A stretch of DNA of 64,000 nt from Larus michahellis (taxonomy: Eukaryota; Chordata; Aves; Charadriiformes; Laridae), in contig NC_133901.1 of NCBI RefSeq assembly GCF_964199755.1, forward strand, positions 26,810,397-26,874,396, in the 5' to 3' direction. Positions 12,651 to 26,808 of the stretch are shown piece by piece. Positions within the stretch are counted from its first letter, which is position 1; each line of letters opens with the position of its first letter. The translations under genes were made by a program, and so were the position numbers. Below the pieces are notes generated by a model that was not told the origin of the DNA, ran no database searches, and saw only the letters and a list, made by a program, of their open reading frames with translations.

Positions 12651-15600
12651 AGTTAATTCCCATTAAAAAATTTATTTTGGATAATGGGTACTCACTGCAT
12701 TTTTCTACACTCCTAAGTTTTCCGCACTGCAGTAATTTTATCCTCTGTGTTTGTTGAAGGAACGCATTTAGGTAGTCCTTTTCTCTGGCACTGCCTATGG
12801 TTCCTTACTACAGCTCCAGTAATTAATCTGGTAATTTAAGATTACATAAACTACAAACTCTCATTACAGTTTCCTAGTTAAATTCTTGTTTATTCAAAAG
12901 TATAATATTAGTTGAAAATGTTTTAAGCAGTCACAGAATACTCTCATTTGCTCGCTACTTCTCTTTTTTTCTCTGGACATTCTTAAAGTCCAGAAGCTTC
13001 TAGTGTCATCACCAGGACTACTCATAATCTCTCCTGTGGCTATTGCTGCCCAAATTTTAGGGCATCTAATCACACTGTGAGAAGCATCCAGTTGTTTCTG
13101 AGTGGTTGGCATATATCTCTATTCCCCACACTTCAAGTCTCCTTTTCTGCCTTGGTGAGTTCACAGAAAATCACATTCTGTCTTGAGTTGGATAGAAAAC
13201 ATGGGTATTTATGCATTATTTTAACGAAATACTGTGTCTGACTCACATTACATGGTTAATCTTGTGCTTTTTTTTACCTGAATGTAATGGTTATCTTCCC
13301 AGGCACACCTCAATAAGAGGAAAAATAAACTAAAATTAAATTTGGATATGTTATACTTAAAGCTGAGTTGTGGAAACAGGTTATCAAGTTTCATCAGCAT
13401 ATGAATAGCTCTTCTAGGGCAGTATATTAGATGTGACAGAGAAAGCGGCCAAACAGCGAAGTTAGGAGAACTGGGGTGGGCAGCAAAGCAAAATCAGCCC
13501 TCGCCTATTTGTGACAGGAATGCTGGCAGCCCAGCAACATATCTCCTTTGGCACCCAAAGCACTAACATGAAGAGATGTCTGAAAGTTTAAACAAAACCA
13601 CCGTTGCTGTTTCCTTAGCTATAATGAAGGAGACTCGGGCAGTTAAGTGAAATGGCACAAGTTGAGTGAAAGAGACTACTTATTTGACAGGGAATAGGAT
13701 CAGACCTGCCCCGATAAATGACAGAGCAGAGATTAATCTAGACTGTAATGCTAGTTAAAGAGTAATTACGCATCAGAATCCCTTGCAAATTCTTAGATTC
13801 ATTGATTTTAAACCATCATCTCTCTCCAGAAAGAGAAGTATAATCTCAGAATCATTTCAGATTTACAAGTTTGGTAAGACTTCTGGTTTACAGCTGCGAG
13901 GACTGGGTCAGGGTATAGTCTGGCCGTTACAGGCCCACGGCAGTCTACTTGTAGGCTCTATTGCATGTACAGGTAAATCTCTAGTCTTTGGGTAATCTTG
14001 TTTCAGTTTTTAAGCCTTATCTAGCTTATTTGCTGATATTTGTGCCTCATGCTCTCAGTTGTGCAACAATTCCATCAGAAGTGCAGTGGTGCGGATGGTG
14101 TGTTTTACCATATGTTACTCTCAAATATTAATTAACAATTTTGCAGTATTCTTGGATAGCATTTCTGATTTTTGGGCAGTTTGTCCCAAGGGAGACTATG
14201 GTATTTTTAAAATATTAGCCTCTGCATTGTTAGCATCAGGTTTGAGGACCTAGGTAAGAAAAAATTGCAAAGCATCACAAAGGGAAGTTTTTAGAAATCT
14301 CATGGAATTCTGAAGACAAAATGGAAAATGCAGTTCACTTATGAAGAGAGGGGAAAGTGGAGGGGAGACTAACTTTTTTCTTTTCACACTATTTTAGGGT
14401 TAGTTTCCACCATGCTAACAGGAAGAAACAGGTTGCTATTGCTGAGAATTGAACCCCAGCTAGTTATCAAGACAGGTTCCACTCTAGAAGTGTGATACAT
14501 TTTTCCAGGTGATTAAGAAAACGATTCTGGAATTAAGATTTTATGCAAGGTTAACATTTTGTCATGTGTACAAGGTGAGTTCAAATAAGTTGCAGAGTTT
14601 TGAGTAGGTGGCAACATAATTTACTCTTAGAGCTTAAAGATGTATAAACCTCGCGTATGGGGCCCAAGTGCTACAGCCTCAAGATCAGAAAAGCTCCAGC
14701 AGACCTGTTTTCTTATATACAGCTGCTATTGCACAGAAAGTTACTAATCACAGTATCATTTTCTGTCTCCTCCTTCTGGTCTAAAAAACCCTGCAGTGAA
14801 AAGCAAGCCAGTAAGCTTTTGCTAATCACAATATTGGTTTTAGTTCCCTTTCTATCAACAGATTTGTCCCTTAAGATCACTTTCACTGATAGTCATCGTA
14901 CTCAGAGCACTCGGCATGTTCTGTACCATCTTCTAAAACTTATCCTTTTCCAAAAAAATATAATAATGACAGATGTACTCTAGAAGAATCTGTGTCATTT
15001 CTGAACATTTTAGGGACTTTAACAAATCTGGCAAACAAGGGGACTTATGATACTTATTCTTGATATTTTTTTTACCTCAACTGTAACAAACAAGTGAAAA
15101 GAAGTTATCTTGACTCTTAAGCCCTAACAGCTGTGCTTATTTGAGACAAAGCACATATGAAATAGAATGGCTGGTCTGATCATTTATGGCCTTATCTTCA
15201 GATAAATGATGGATTATACTAAAATTACCTTGAGCTTTCAAGTGAATTGCAACTAAGGGTAGGAAAATATCACGCCCCAAATAGCATGCTGTTAGTATTC
15301 TCTGTTGCACCATCATCTGAAAGAACTACAGATTTGGGGCTGTCAACTGTCTTTTACAATTTTCATTCCATTTGGTTTTCGTTTGATAGCAAAACTGTCC
15401 AGGTATCAGCTATATAACAACGCTAGCTAGAATGCTTGGTAACTATTTGTGGTGTTTATCTCCTTTTATTGTAGTTGAGTAGCATTTCTCTTACAGGCAC
15501 AGAAAATGGGTAATAACTGAAGATGACCTCACAGCAGGAAAGTGAGATCAGATTGGCAATGCGTCAGTGAGTGGCATGATTGAAGACGAGACAAAAAGCA

Positions 15601-18600
15601 GGCTACTGCAAAAGGTAACTGGCAATATCTAGAGAAACTAGTACTGAATTTGGGCTAGGTCAATATTTAGACAGTATTTCACTGTTAGAGGTGAAAGCTA
15701 TAATTAGAGTTACAGCCAGAACAAAGAATGATTTAACTGAATGCCTAATTTCAGATAATTTGCCTATGCCTTTCTTTACTTCTAGGTCACAAGTTTGTCA
15801 GTTACTGATTGATCAGTGGCTCATTGAATCTAATAATCGGTAGATGAAGTATAGGAGCAGAAACAGAAAATAAAGCAGCATCCCTCAGTTTTCTGAAAAT
15901 TGAGAGGGATACACTGAGTGAGAGTACTGTGCCTCAGCATTTCTAGCTCGGAGGGACCCACACAAATAGTAAAACATTACAGAAAACCACTGAACAGCTG
16001 TACTTTTATGTTGGGGGGCTTACGCATGGGAGAAAAATGCACTAGTTGACTTTCCTAAAAAAATGTTCTGTTGGCAGTTATCTTCCATTTAACCCTGCTT
16101 TAGCATTATCACAGCCTGGCCAGACCCTTTGCTTGACGCAGGCAGCACATAATGTACAAATATGCAGCCTGAACTTGTTTATTGAGGAACAATGCATGCC
16201 CCTCCCAATCCAAGTTTATAGGATGTTTGGTGCCTTTTCATCTTTTTCTTTATTGGTTTTCATCTTTTCTCCTTTCTCCCCCCATTCTTGTTATCCAAGC
16301 CTAAAACTTCATACAATTTTCTTTTCCCCCGTTCTCCCCATGAGGTACATTGAGTCTAAGAGTTAGTCTGCTACCACTCAATTTTCTGGCAGTTGCTCAG
16401 GATTTCCTTCCTCCTCAGGTTCTTTACTTAATGTACAACAATAAGAAATGGAAAGCATGGGGCAGGAATCAACATCTGTTTTCAAAGTGGGACTCTAGCT
16501 CTGCTGTTAGATTTCTGTCTTTATTATTTTCCTTTTGGCTTTGTTATTAGCAGCTTACCATAAGACAATTACAGATTTTCTTTTTCTCAAATCAGGCTTT
16601 ATTTCAGGTAAAAGCTATTTCTTTACCTATGTCCTTCCTAAAAAGCACTTCAAAGGAAAGGGTTCAAAAATATTTTGCTTTTAAATACATTTTATGATGG
16701 TGTTCCATGTCCTTAAACATACCATCAAAAAAAGTCATGTCAGTACAGGACAGCCACACATCCAAGCATTTGCTCAGCTCAGTTGGTAATTTTCCTAGCA
16801 CTAAAGTAAAGCTCATGTGGCACCTTTTGGAGGGCACAGTGCTACCCTTTCCAGGCATCTGTGCAGTTAAGTTTGCTTGAGAGCAAGACTGCACTGCATT
16901 GAGGATGCACTGATTCACAGCATCACAGCTTAGCTCACACTCTGGCTGTAACAGCTGCCTTTGTTTTGCTACTGCTGGTGCTCAGTATCCACAAGGAACA
17001 TCTCAGAGCCAGGACAGCAAAGAGAGTTCACTAATGAATTTTATTTTCAAAATAGAGCAATAAATTTTACTTTGGGAAAAAAAAAAAAAGGGAAACAAGC
17101 TGTACAAATTTGGCAGAACATCTTTTCTGGTATCATTCTATTAAGTGTGCCACCTTCCAGACAAAGCACTAGGGATCACAGTTCCTTGTTTTTTTCATGG
17201 GTGATAATACTTTCACACTGACACGAATTAAGGTGTCTGTATTTGACCTTCCATTCTCTTTGATTAACCCCTTAGCACCTCACTAGTCCAATTGACTTGT
17301 ACAAAAATCAGAGATACTTTGCTTGTCTTTATATTTGGCTACTCAGATGTTCTTCTAGTCCTCATAATGATCTCCCCTTAACAGGAGTTTTGTGCAAGTG
17401 AAAGTGCTATTGGGCCTCTACGTTTTCCATGTTATACTTAGTAACATTTACAATGATACTAACTTCTCCTGGGCTTAGCTGCATTACCATTTTAAAAGAT
17501 TTTTTTGGTCTGAATAAACTCTTGTACTTTACCAGTTTCTCATACTGTTTTCTTTCCTTTCTGCCTTTGGTTCCCTCTTTCTGACCCTAATGAGGTATTC
17601 GTTAAGAAGCCTCCATGCTGATCCTTTTCTTTTAATCTTTTAACTTTTCCCTCCAGGCTGTTCCTAACATTCTCATTTAAGGAAGAAAAGCCTTTTCTGA
17701 GGCATATTGCGATTGTGTGATATTTTCCCACTGTAAGGATATCTAAATTAATTATAGGAAAGAGAAGCAATCAAGTATCGCAATCAGACACAGTGAACCA
17801 AATCCTATTACATATTGCTGAATTACGACACATGGAAGACAAAGCTTCCTCTGAACAAAGGTGTTGAAATCTAATATCCATTTCCTTGCCCAGAAATCTA
17901 CAATACATTTAACTTTTACTTCTCCAGTAAGATAAACACTATTTTTCAGCATGAAGTCAAAAGAAAAAAAAATGTTCGATGTGAGGTTTGTTTTCCCCAG
18001 AGCCGTAACACTTTGAGTAGTAGGAAGTTATGCGGAAATCACTAGCCGCGGTATTGGAAACATAGTGATAAAACTTCCACATTAATTGGTTTAGTTAAGA
18101 TGACAGAGACTTTAGTGATATCTCTGTGTCTATGTTCACATAGACATAGACGTGCTGCATCTGCATGTGTGCTTGTTTTTCAGTTAGTGTTTTAATTACT
18201 CAAAGCAAAAAGCTTCTATCAGTCACTTTAACCACATTGGTAATAGGCAAGAAACAGGGATGTGATTTGTTAGAGGTTTTTAGAAAGCAAAAGTCCTTTT
18301 AGATAACAATGTACAACATGAACTACTCTCAGCTGGCTCAACTGATTTCCATTAGATTAGAAAGTGTAACACCTCTGCTTGGCAGAGATCTCCCCATTTC
18401 TGGAGTAGAAGCAGAGAGTTTTAAGTGTTTCTTTTCTCTCCCACTTTTTGACAGATTAGCAACATTGCAGATGAAAATAACTGTATTGTTCTGCACAATG
18501 CATTTCTAAAGCTTGTTATTCGCTAATTTACACTTGCCCTCTATGTTTGTAGAGGGGAAAAAAGTAAAAATAAAAAGTACGTACTGCAGAAGGGACTGCA

Positions 18601-21600
18601 TATTAAGAGCTCATATGTGCATCGTGGCTCCACCCTGGTTATTTAGCTTAATGGTACGAAAATGTCCTTTTGAGGATTAATGTACAGGTAATGTCTCACA
18701 CATCAGAGTGTTTCCGCACATGTCAAAATGTTACTGATTTGCCGCACGACTTGGAGCAACTTTATGTGTATAAGCTGTCTTGTAGCACCTTTCTTATTGT
18801 TTTACAAGAAAGTACAGGAAGGCAGTTCCTTGTACCAGAAAAGTAGAAATAACGCTATCTTGCAGGGTTCATTGCTCATCATATTATTATCTCACTTTTA
18901 ACTCAGGGAAGTTGTTCAGGAGCTTAAGTTGCATACATAATGTTAACTTTTGCCTCTGCATCTTCTAGCTTAGCAGAAGAAGAGTAACATGACTGTGGGA
19001 GAATAGGCAAATGACACAGTAGTCCCTAAATAAACTAAACTACCGGGACAAATTAAGGAAGCCTCTATTTGGACTAACCTGAAATTCCACAAAGAAGTCC
19101 TTTCACCTCCCATTTTTGTCTACAAAGTTATCTACTGTGTTCCCTACCCTTCCTCCTGCAAACACCTTTACCTAGAGGAAGCAACATAAACCTACTTAAA
19201 ACATCACTTTCAGTAGTTTTATACTAGTAACAGCACTGATTTTTGAGTTGCATCTTTCATGGTAAAGCTCTAAAACAAAAAAAGGCCAAAAGAACTTGCA
19301 CATAGATTCAGAAAAATCCCTTTCTCCCTGAACTAGATATTTTGCTTCGTGAGGAATCAGTTGCAGCTTTGACCTTTCCATTCCCTTTTCTATTGTGCTG
19401 TCTGCCAGTGAGAGAGAAGATTCTGACAGTGATTGCATATTGCTGTGGCCATGGCACTCATGCATTAACCATTTTAGAACATTACCATTTCTAATTTAGA
19501 TGCATGAAATCCCATTTTCTGCTAAATTATCAGCCACCACTAATATAACCAAGAGTTTGAATTTACACAAATTTTACCTGTTTTTACCTATAGGCTGGTA
19601 AGTGTATACTCAGTATCTGGACTTTCACAGAGTAGATTGTAGTAACCCTCTTACAGCCAATCCTAATCTGGCTATTCTGATTTTCTAATTTTTTTTTTTA
19701 GTAATAATGAGTATAGTAATACTTATTATCCATCCTTTAATGACACTTGTTACTTTAACATTCTTAACAGAATTTGAGAGATGTTTTATCCTTTACCACA
19801 TTTTGTTCTCTCTGGACTAAAAAGCAGAAGAGGCCCAGGTTTCATGACACTCCATGTTTCATTTCACACACGTTACATTGCAGTACAGCTACCCATAATA
19901 AACGAAAAGATATAACCATTTACCTTTGTCATTGGCTCATCTCAATTAATAAAAGCTGGGAGGGTGGAGAGTCTTCATCATGGGAGGCAGGGGAGTCTAG
20001 CGGAGAAGTGAACTGTGTACCTGTTGCTTCCTCACAGCTGCCTGTGGGAGTAGCACCATGTCCCTATAGAAAAAGAATCAGTGTTTTAGAAATTGCTCTG
20101 GCCAACAGCCATGTTAAGTGGTGCGCACTTCTAATATTTTAGGCTTCAAATTAAAATACAACAATGGTTAGAGTTTATATGCTGCAAAAACAGCGAGGAA
20201 GAGCCAATACATAGATGTGTCCTCTCATGTCCTGGAGTCAGTAACACAATAACAGGTTGTGAGCAAGGAGTCCCCATGAGACACTAATATTCTGGGGCTC
20301 AGGTCTACAAGCCGTAGTCTACACGAGTAACTGTTACTCTCAAGGCCCTGAAACATTACTTGCACCGTAATTGCAATCATCAAATGATAAATCCCAGAAT
20401 GCAAATAATAACCTCTAAAGCAGCAAAGATTTCATTTGCCTCCCAAAAGAAAGATTTACATAGCACCCCTGAGGTTACTAACCTCTCGCTTCTTTCTGCT
20501 GTATAAAAATAATTTCCACATGCTGTGAATTTTCATTGTGTGTTTTAACAAAGGAGGGGCTAACTCATCCTTTCCTACCAACACTGGTGCATGTGATTCA
20601 TTAAAACCTTTGTGTTTGGACTCCCTAGCAGAGCCCAGATCCAGACACATCCAAAATGTTTCGGTCTGCATCTTCCATATTGCCTATGCCCTTAGTATCA
20701 TGCTGCTTTGAAAAGTCGATGTTTGCACAACACCAAGAGAACAACAATCTACACAAGACATTTCCAGCATTTGCCTGACCTTGTCAGTAGGAGTTGCATC
20801 ATCCCCTCCCGTGGGGGTAGGTTTCCCAAAGTTTGGCTGAGTTTCAGGAGCTTTGTAGAATCTGTGTGGTAACTATGTGCTTCTCTAAGTTAGCAAAAGC
20901 AGCTTCCTTCTTAACAACAGTCTGGGCCTTTTGCAGCAGCACTCTAAAGCATCATCCTTTCATGTGTTTTAGATAACAGAAATGCATCATTTCTCCTACA
21001 GGATCTTTGATATTTGTAGGCTCCACACTTTTCTGTTTTCAAGAAGTTGCAAAGATAAAAAGCTCGCAGTGGGAACAATGTTCCATCAAAAGACCAGCCC
21101 CAGCATTGCTACAAGGCAAGTTTCTTGATGCCGCTGTGAAACTAGAAAAAGAGCAAGTGGCTGAAGTACAGACAAGTCGGGTGGTTCAATCACAAAATTA
21201 GATCATGCCAATAAGAAGTGAAATCCAGAAAACTTGCCTTTTCTTGAGCACTGGAGATGATCTTAGTTTGATAATCATATTGACACCTTTTCAATAGTTT
21301 TGAATTTCAAAATGGGCATAAAACCCTAAAGATCCTCCGTTCTATAAAGGATCTTTACACACAAGTACTGTTTCTTCCTGTCAGAGCCAGTTTTGGGTTT
21401 AGCAATCCTTGGCACAATTGGAACCTCCAAGCTGCATCTAGAGCTATTGTCTTTAAAAATTCAGATATTGTTAAAAACCAGCAAAGCAACAAGCTAATTG
21501 CCTAGATGTCTCTCTCTGCTGCTCAGAGCTTCGTCTCTTCCTTAGAAAGCAGTAGAAGATAAAGTCTCTGTCTTGCATTCAGAGCAGTTTGTGGAAGTAG

Positions 21601-24600
21601 CCTTTATTCCCCCCAAAAGGCTACTCTCCAAGTGATATCTACCTTCTAATGGACCAGTGAAACCATTGGCTAATACTGAGAAGATCTGGACAGTGAAACT
21701 AAGATCTCTTTCAGTGTTGGATGCACAAAGGCATTCACGCCAGCAAAAAATAAGAATGACCAGAGACCAATGATACTCAAAACAGCATGGAAAATGTCTT
21801 GTAACCCCTTATTAAGCTCTGCGTGCTTGAAATCACAGTAATACAACACAGTATTTCTCCAACAAGCTGGGAAGGAAGAACAGCTGTTGTTACTGCTATT
21901 TTTGTATAGTTATGGAGGCACCCACAAGCATCAGTGAAGAAGACCGTATAACCTTAAAGACAGATTAATAGCTATATGAAATATCCAGTAAGTCAAATTG
22001 CAATTTTATGTATGATCTGAAAGGAGTTAAGATACCTCACACATTGTATCTGATCTCTGCTTTGTTAGAAGAGGGCATGACAAGGGCTTTCAGTAGTGCT
22101 TTTTATTTCAGTACATTGGGTTTTTTTCTCTCTTGCCTCTACACGGCCTTTTTAATATAAGGCTGAAATATAGATCTGGATCAAGCCCAGAATTAATGTA
22201 AATTCCCTTACTCCTCGGGTTGGAGGAGTTCACAGTAGAAGTTTATGGTTCATTCCATATGGAAATAATGATGGCAATGGAAATTTCAGGTGTGTGGTTA
22301 GGTACGCAGAAGCTACATTTGTGTAGGATATGCACTGCTGTGATATTAAAAAAAAAAGAATACTTTAAACGTCTTATTCCATGGAACTAAGCTATCAGAA
22401 TAGAAATGTAAAATTCGTCAGATGATTTCACTCGCACTTAACAAACCTGAATTTGATTTCTGTCTTTTATTAAAAATGATCACATGGGGCACACTATATT
22501 TTATATAGGCAATTCCAGCTGCAATAAAGGAAATGTGTTAATCCATTCGTTTACTATCACTCAGAGAAAGTAACCGTGCAGCATGTAACCTTTCACAGCT
22601 CAAACTAATCTCACTTTTATTCGTTCTGGGACTTGATGGCTTAATTCTTGTTAACTATTGACTCTTTCGGGTACTTCCAAATACCCTAAAGATACTACAT
22701 AACCAGGCATCAAATCTGAAGTTATGAATGCGCAGTAAGCTGTATATTCATAATAAAACAGTACTTCATGTTGTGTTGCCCTTCAACAATCTTTTCATGT
22801 CAGTGCTGAAAACCCTAGAAATTCTAGTCCTACCTTGATCTGAGACAGATTTATCTTTTACTTTCCTGGCACCTAATGTACTATAAATGGCATTGTTAGC
22901 AATATGAGAAGATGGCACATCCCTGATAAGCAGACTTTAGGTTAGCCTGCTGATTATTATTTTTATGTCATAGGAGGGCACCAATCTTCCTTTTTAGTAA
23001 AGCTAATGGCTAGAACAGAGGCGCAAAAATCCATGCTGGATTGATGACGATGCCCTCATTTCAAAGTCTTAATAGGTTTAAGTGACTGTAGCATCTTTTA
23101 GAAAGACACAATTCTTTACCCTGTGGTATAAACAAGAGTGACTGCCTCTTGCTATAACAATTAGTTTTTCATATTTAAAAACTAGTTCAGCTACAGGTTT
23201 AATAACCTAGATAAGGAAAATATGATCTTCATTCCTGTCAAGGGAGAGCAACTGAGGTGACTGGGACAAGGGTATATTACCTGGGGATATCACATGGAAA
23301 TTCACCTTTCAGACATCATCTTTTCTGAAGCTTAGCCTTTTGGTATTTAGTTTCAGAAGTACTGAACTAGAAGTATTAAGCTAGAAGGATATTTCACTTT
23401 GTTTATTTAATTATCTTTTCAGTTTTAAGTTACTGGTGCGCAGATAATTTTATATTCACATCTAAGGATATGTAAAACCTAAGACATTTTAAACACCAGA
23501 GAGTTTGCAACACATTCTTGCACCCTTGGTCAAAGAAAGAACACAGAGATTGCTCTGATGGATAAACATGAACGAAAGAGATCAGAAAATCACGTGGAAA
23601 ATCTAAGATATCTGGAGTATTGGGTACACTGTCAAGCCAGAACCAGTGATCTCCAAACTCACCACCTCACTGATCTTCCCCGGGAAGATCAATGCATATT
23701 GCACTGCACATTGAACACACACTGCATATTGAAAAGGATTAATCCTTCAGTGTTTTGGAGTCCAGTTATACATTTATTGAACCCAAGAAAAACAAAATCC
23801 TGTGTGTATAGAGGAAAAGGTCCCAGAAAACAATGTTTACTTTTAAACCTAAACCTAGATCTGAAAAATGAAACCCATAAACTAAAATACTGAAACTTAG
23901 TCTCACCTGAAAGACTTTTGGCTAACCATAACAAGTGCTTTGTGGATCAATTGGTCAAACTTCTATACAAAGCCCACCCCTAATCATTGCCATGCTAGCG
24001 TTCACTAAACTACTAAGTTCTGGTGAGGCTGAGAATCCTTCCTTGGCCCTAGTATCTGCAAGTAAGATTTTATAGAAATAGGTACATCAGGATTTCTCAA
24101 CTTCTGTAGAAAAAAACATACATGAGAAGGGAATTGGTAGAGTTAACTGGCCAAAGAGCTAAGTAACATGAAGAAATATTTCCAGTGTTTCCGGACTCTG
24201 TAAGTATTGCAAGAGTATATGCAAAAAATAGTCCAAGCTTTCACTTTTGCTGCAACTGCTAGAATTATAACCATGACATCATTACACTGTAGGCTATTAA
24301 AAAGAGCATGCAGAAAATGTCACATACTACATTGTAGTATTATTAAGCATTTAATGTCCGAAAAAAGTACTTGAAAGATTTTATTCATCAATCCACAGAC
24401 CCAAAAATTAATGTTTTAGAGGTGTCCTTTCACTTATGCCAGTTTTTGCCACATCCACATTTCTAACATGAAATCCTTGAGTGTGAAAATGAAAGAAAAT
24501 TTTTCTTTATTCTGCATTTTAAAACTAATAGATACTAAAATAAAATAGTTCACTCTGGTACATTATACTTTACATAAATGCAGAAGTTCTTTGATAGATA

Positions 24601-26770
24601 TTTTGCCTTGTGTTTTCATCTTAAATAATGTTGAAGGCAGAGGGTATTTTGAAAAGTGATGGTACTTGAATACAAAATAAAGTAATTCTCTTATTTTAAA
24701 ATGGGAAATACAGACCTCTAGTGGTCGAAATATATATTATGAGTTAAACTTCAAAGCGATTTTAATGTCACTGTGCTTAACTGTGTTACTTTCCTTTTTC
24801 TTTACGTTTTCTTCCCCTCTCAATCATTCAAAATCACACAACCCCCCAATTCCACTGTTCAGTCATTCCACAAGCATTGATTTTTCCCAGAGGAAAGAGT
24901 ACTTTCATCTGCCCTTTTCTCACATAAATTTTATGACTGAAACTGGGTACAGTTGAAAGATACTTGGGAAGTGAAGGGAAAATTAATGAGCGTAGTCTAT
25001 GAAAACAAACAGAAGAAAGATGTTCATTCTTTTCAGAATAAACTATGAAGCCATCATACAGAAGGACAGACTCTTTTGAAGTCTGATGGAAGAAATAAAA
25101 TGCAGACAAGTTCTTACAGAGAAGGTCAGAGTACATAAACAGTTTGCATTTACAAGGTAGCCATAGCTGTTCCTCTGCTAGCACAAAATAAGTAACAAGC
25201 AATTTAGAGTTTTGATGTAATAGAAGAACCAGATCCTAGAAGGATCACAGACAATTTACTGTCCAGCAATATAGAGCTAGCACAAATGAAGCAGACCAGC
25301 TTCAACTCTTGCAAGGGGAAGACATAAAGAATCCACCCATTGGTTAGAGGATTAAAAAGATAAATACTTTAATCTAAAATAAAAAAAAAAGTAAACACCA
25401 CAAAATGAACAGCAATTTCAACAGACAGCAGGACAGCTATTAAACGAAAAGGCACAGGCCAGTACCAGGTCCTGCAAATTCTGTTTGTTCTGATGGCAGA
25501 CCACCTCCTGATCCAAAATTACAAAAGCAACAGCCAACTTCACAGGTTCTAATACGAATCTTCTGGAGCTTGCTTTCTGTTCTTGGTGCTCATGAACTGA
25601 TGTCTGGACAGTGTTCTGGTTCTGTACTGCCTAACTGCCTATTCCAGTTCCGTTTCAGTAATATTTTGATTTATTGTCATTTGCCATGAAGTCAGACATG
25701 GACCTCTGTGGAAGATAGCGGCAGTGATGACAGGAGGCCTGTGCATACTGCAAGGCTACAACAGTTTGAATTATATGCCTTTATTTGCCCAAGTGTTTGC
25801 ATTTCTCTCACCCTCCTCATTCACCTATCAATTGTGGACTAAAAATACTTAGGAAAGGCACGAGTGGGGAACACAGAGTGTTAGGAGGAGCACAGAAAGA
25901 AGGAGAAAGGTAAATTTATGGCCTCACAGTCAGGAACACTGGGAAAGCAGGGAAGAGGCTGAAGTAGGCATATGTAGTAGAAGAAACCATATTCATTAAG
26001 GCACTGGGGATAACAGGGGGTTGATCTGCTGGAGAGGAAAAAACAAGGCAGTTAAATAAAGTATTTGGAAAGTGTCATTACTTTCTCAGCAATTAGAAAA
26101 AGAACATAGAGGAAACTGGGGGGGGGCGGGGCTAAACTCTCAAGGTGAAGGAAAAAAGCTTATGCCACCAGAAAGAACTAAAATGTAGTTAATATACTGA
26201 ACATATTGATCCAAGCATTTTTCAGCCTCTCTTCTACCTGTGCAATAATTTTATACAAAACCAGAACGTATCGTCCTTTTAAACATGGAAGTATCTTCTC
26301 ATTTGTAAGAAAAGCAAATAACCCACCTACCATCAGAAGACAAAAAAACCCTCACATTACCTAATGGTGAGGTGGCTAAACTGTGGCAAGGTTGGTCAGC
26401 CTGAGTTTATTTAGTCTTTGTCAAAGCAAATATCAAAAACACGTTTTTGTTTAAGATCTGACTTGTGACATCTGCTTACCTATTTATAGCTGATGAAGTT
26501 CTCACAGAAAGCCACAGTCAGTGCTGTCTTATCTTTCAGTAGGCAAAGTGCTGTTTACCTTGCATGAGCTCAGCATTCCTTGTTGTTTCCACAGGCAGTT
26601 TAATTAGGATGCATGTTCATCCAACAGAAGCAATGAATGGAGTGGTAAATAATAGCTGGTAGAGCAGTCTGAAGCATTTCATTATCAGTGACTTATTATA
26701 ATCATTGTAATTATAAAAGGTAAAAGGTCAAACAGGACAGTAACATACAACAGGGGTTTGATGCCTACCA

Positions 26771-26808
26771 GATAATTTACTTTGAGATTGATAATTTACT
26801 TTGAGATT
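26771..26808. repeat. 19-bp perfect tandem duplication
   Basis: The 19-bp unit beginning 'gataatttactttg' occurs twice with no gap (26771-26789 and 26790-26808). This is a typical small replication-slippage duplication in intron 1. Confidence 0.9.

Noticed and set aside
18127-18146. Perfect 9-bp stem hairpin with a 2-base loop
   Set aside because: Too short for a microRNA precursor or known element; such short hairpins are expected by chance in 64 kb.
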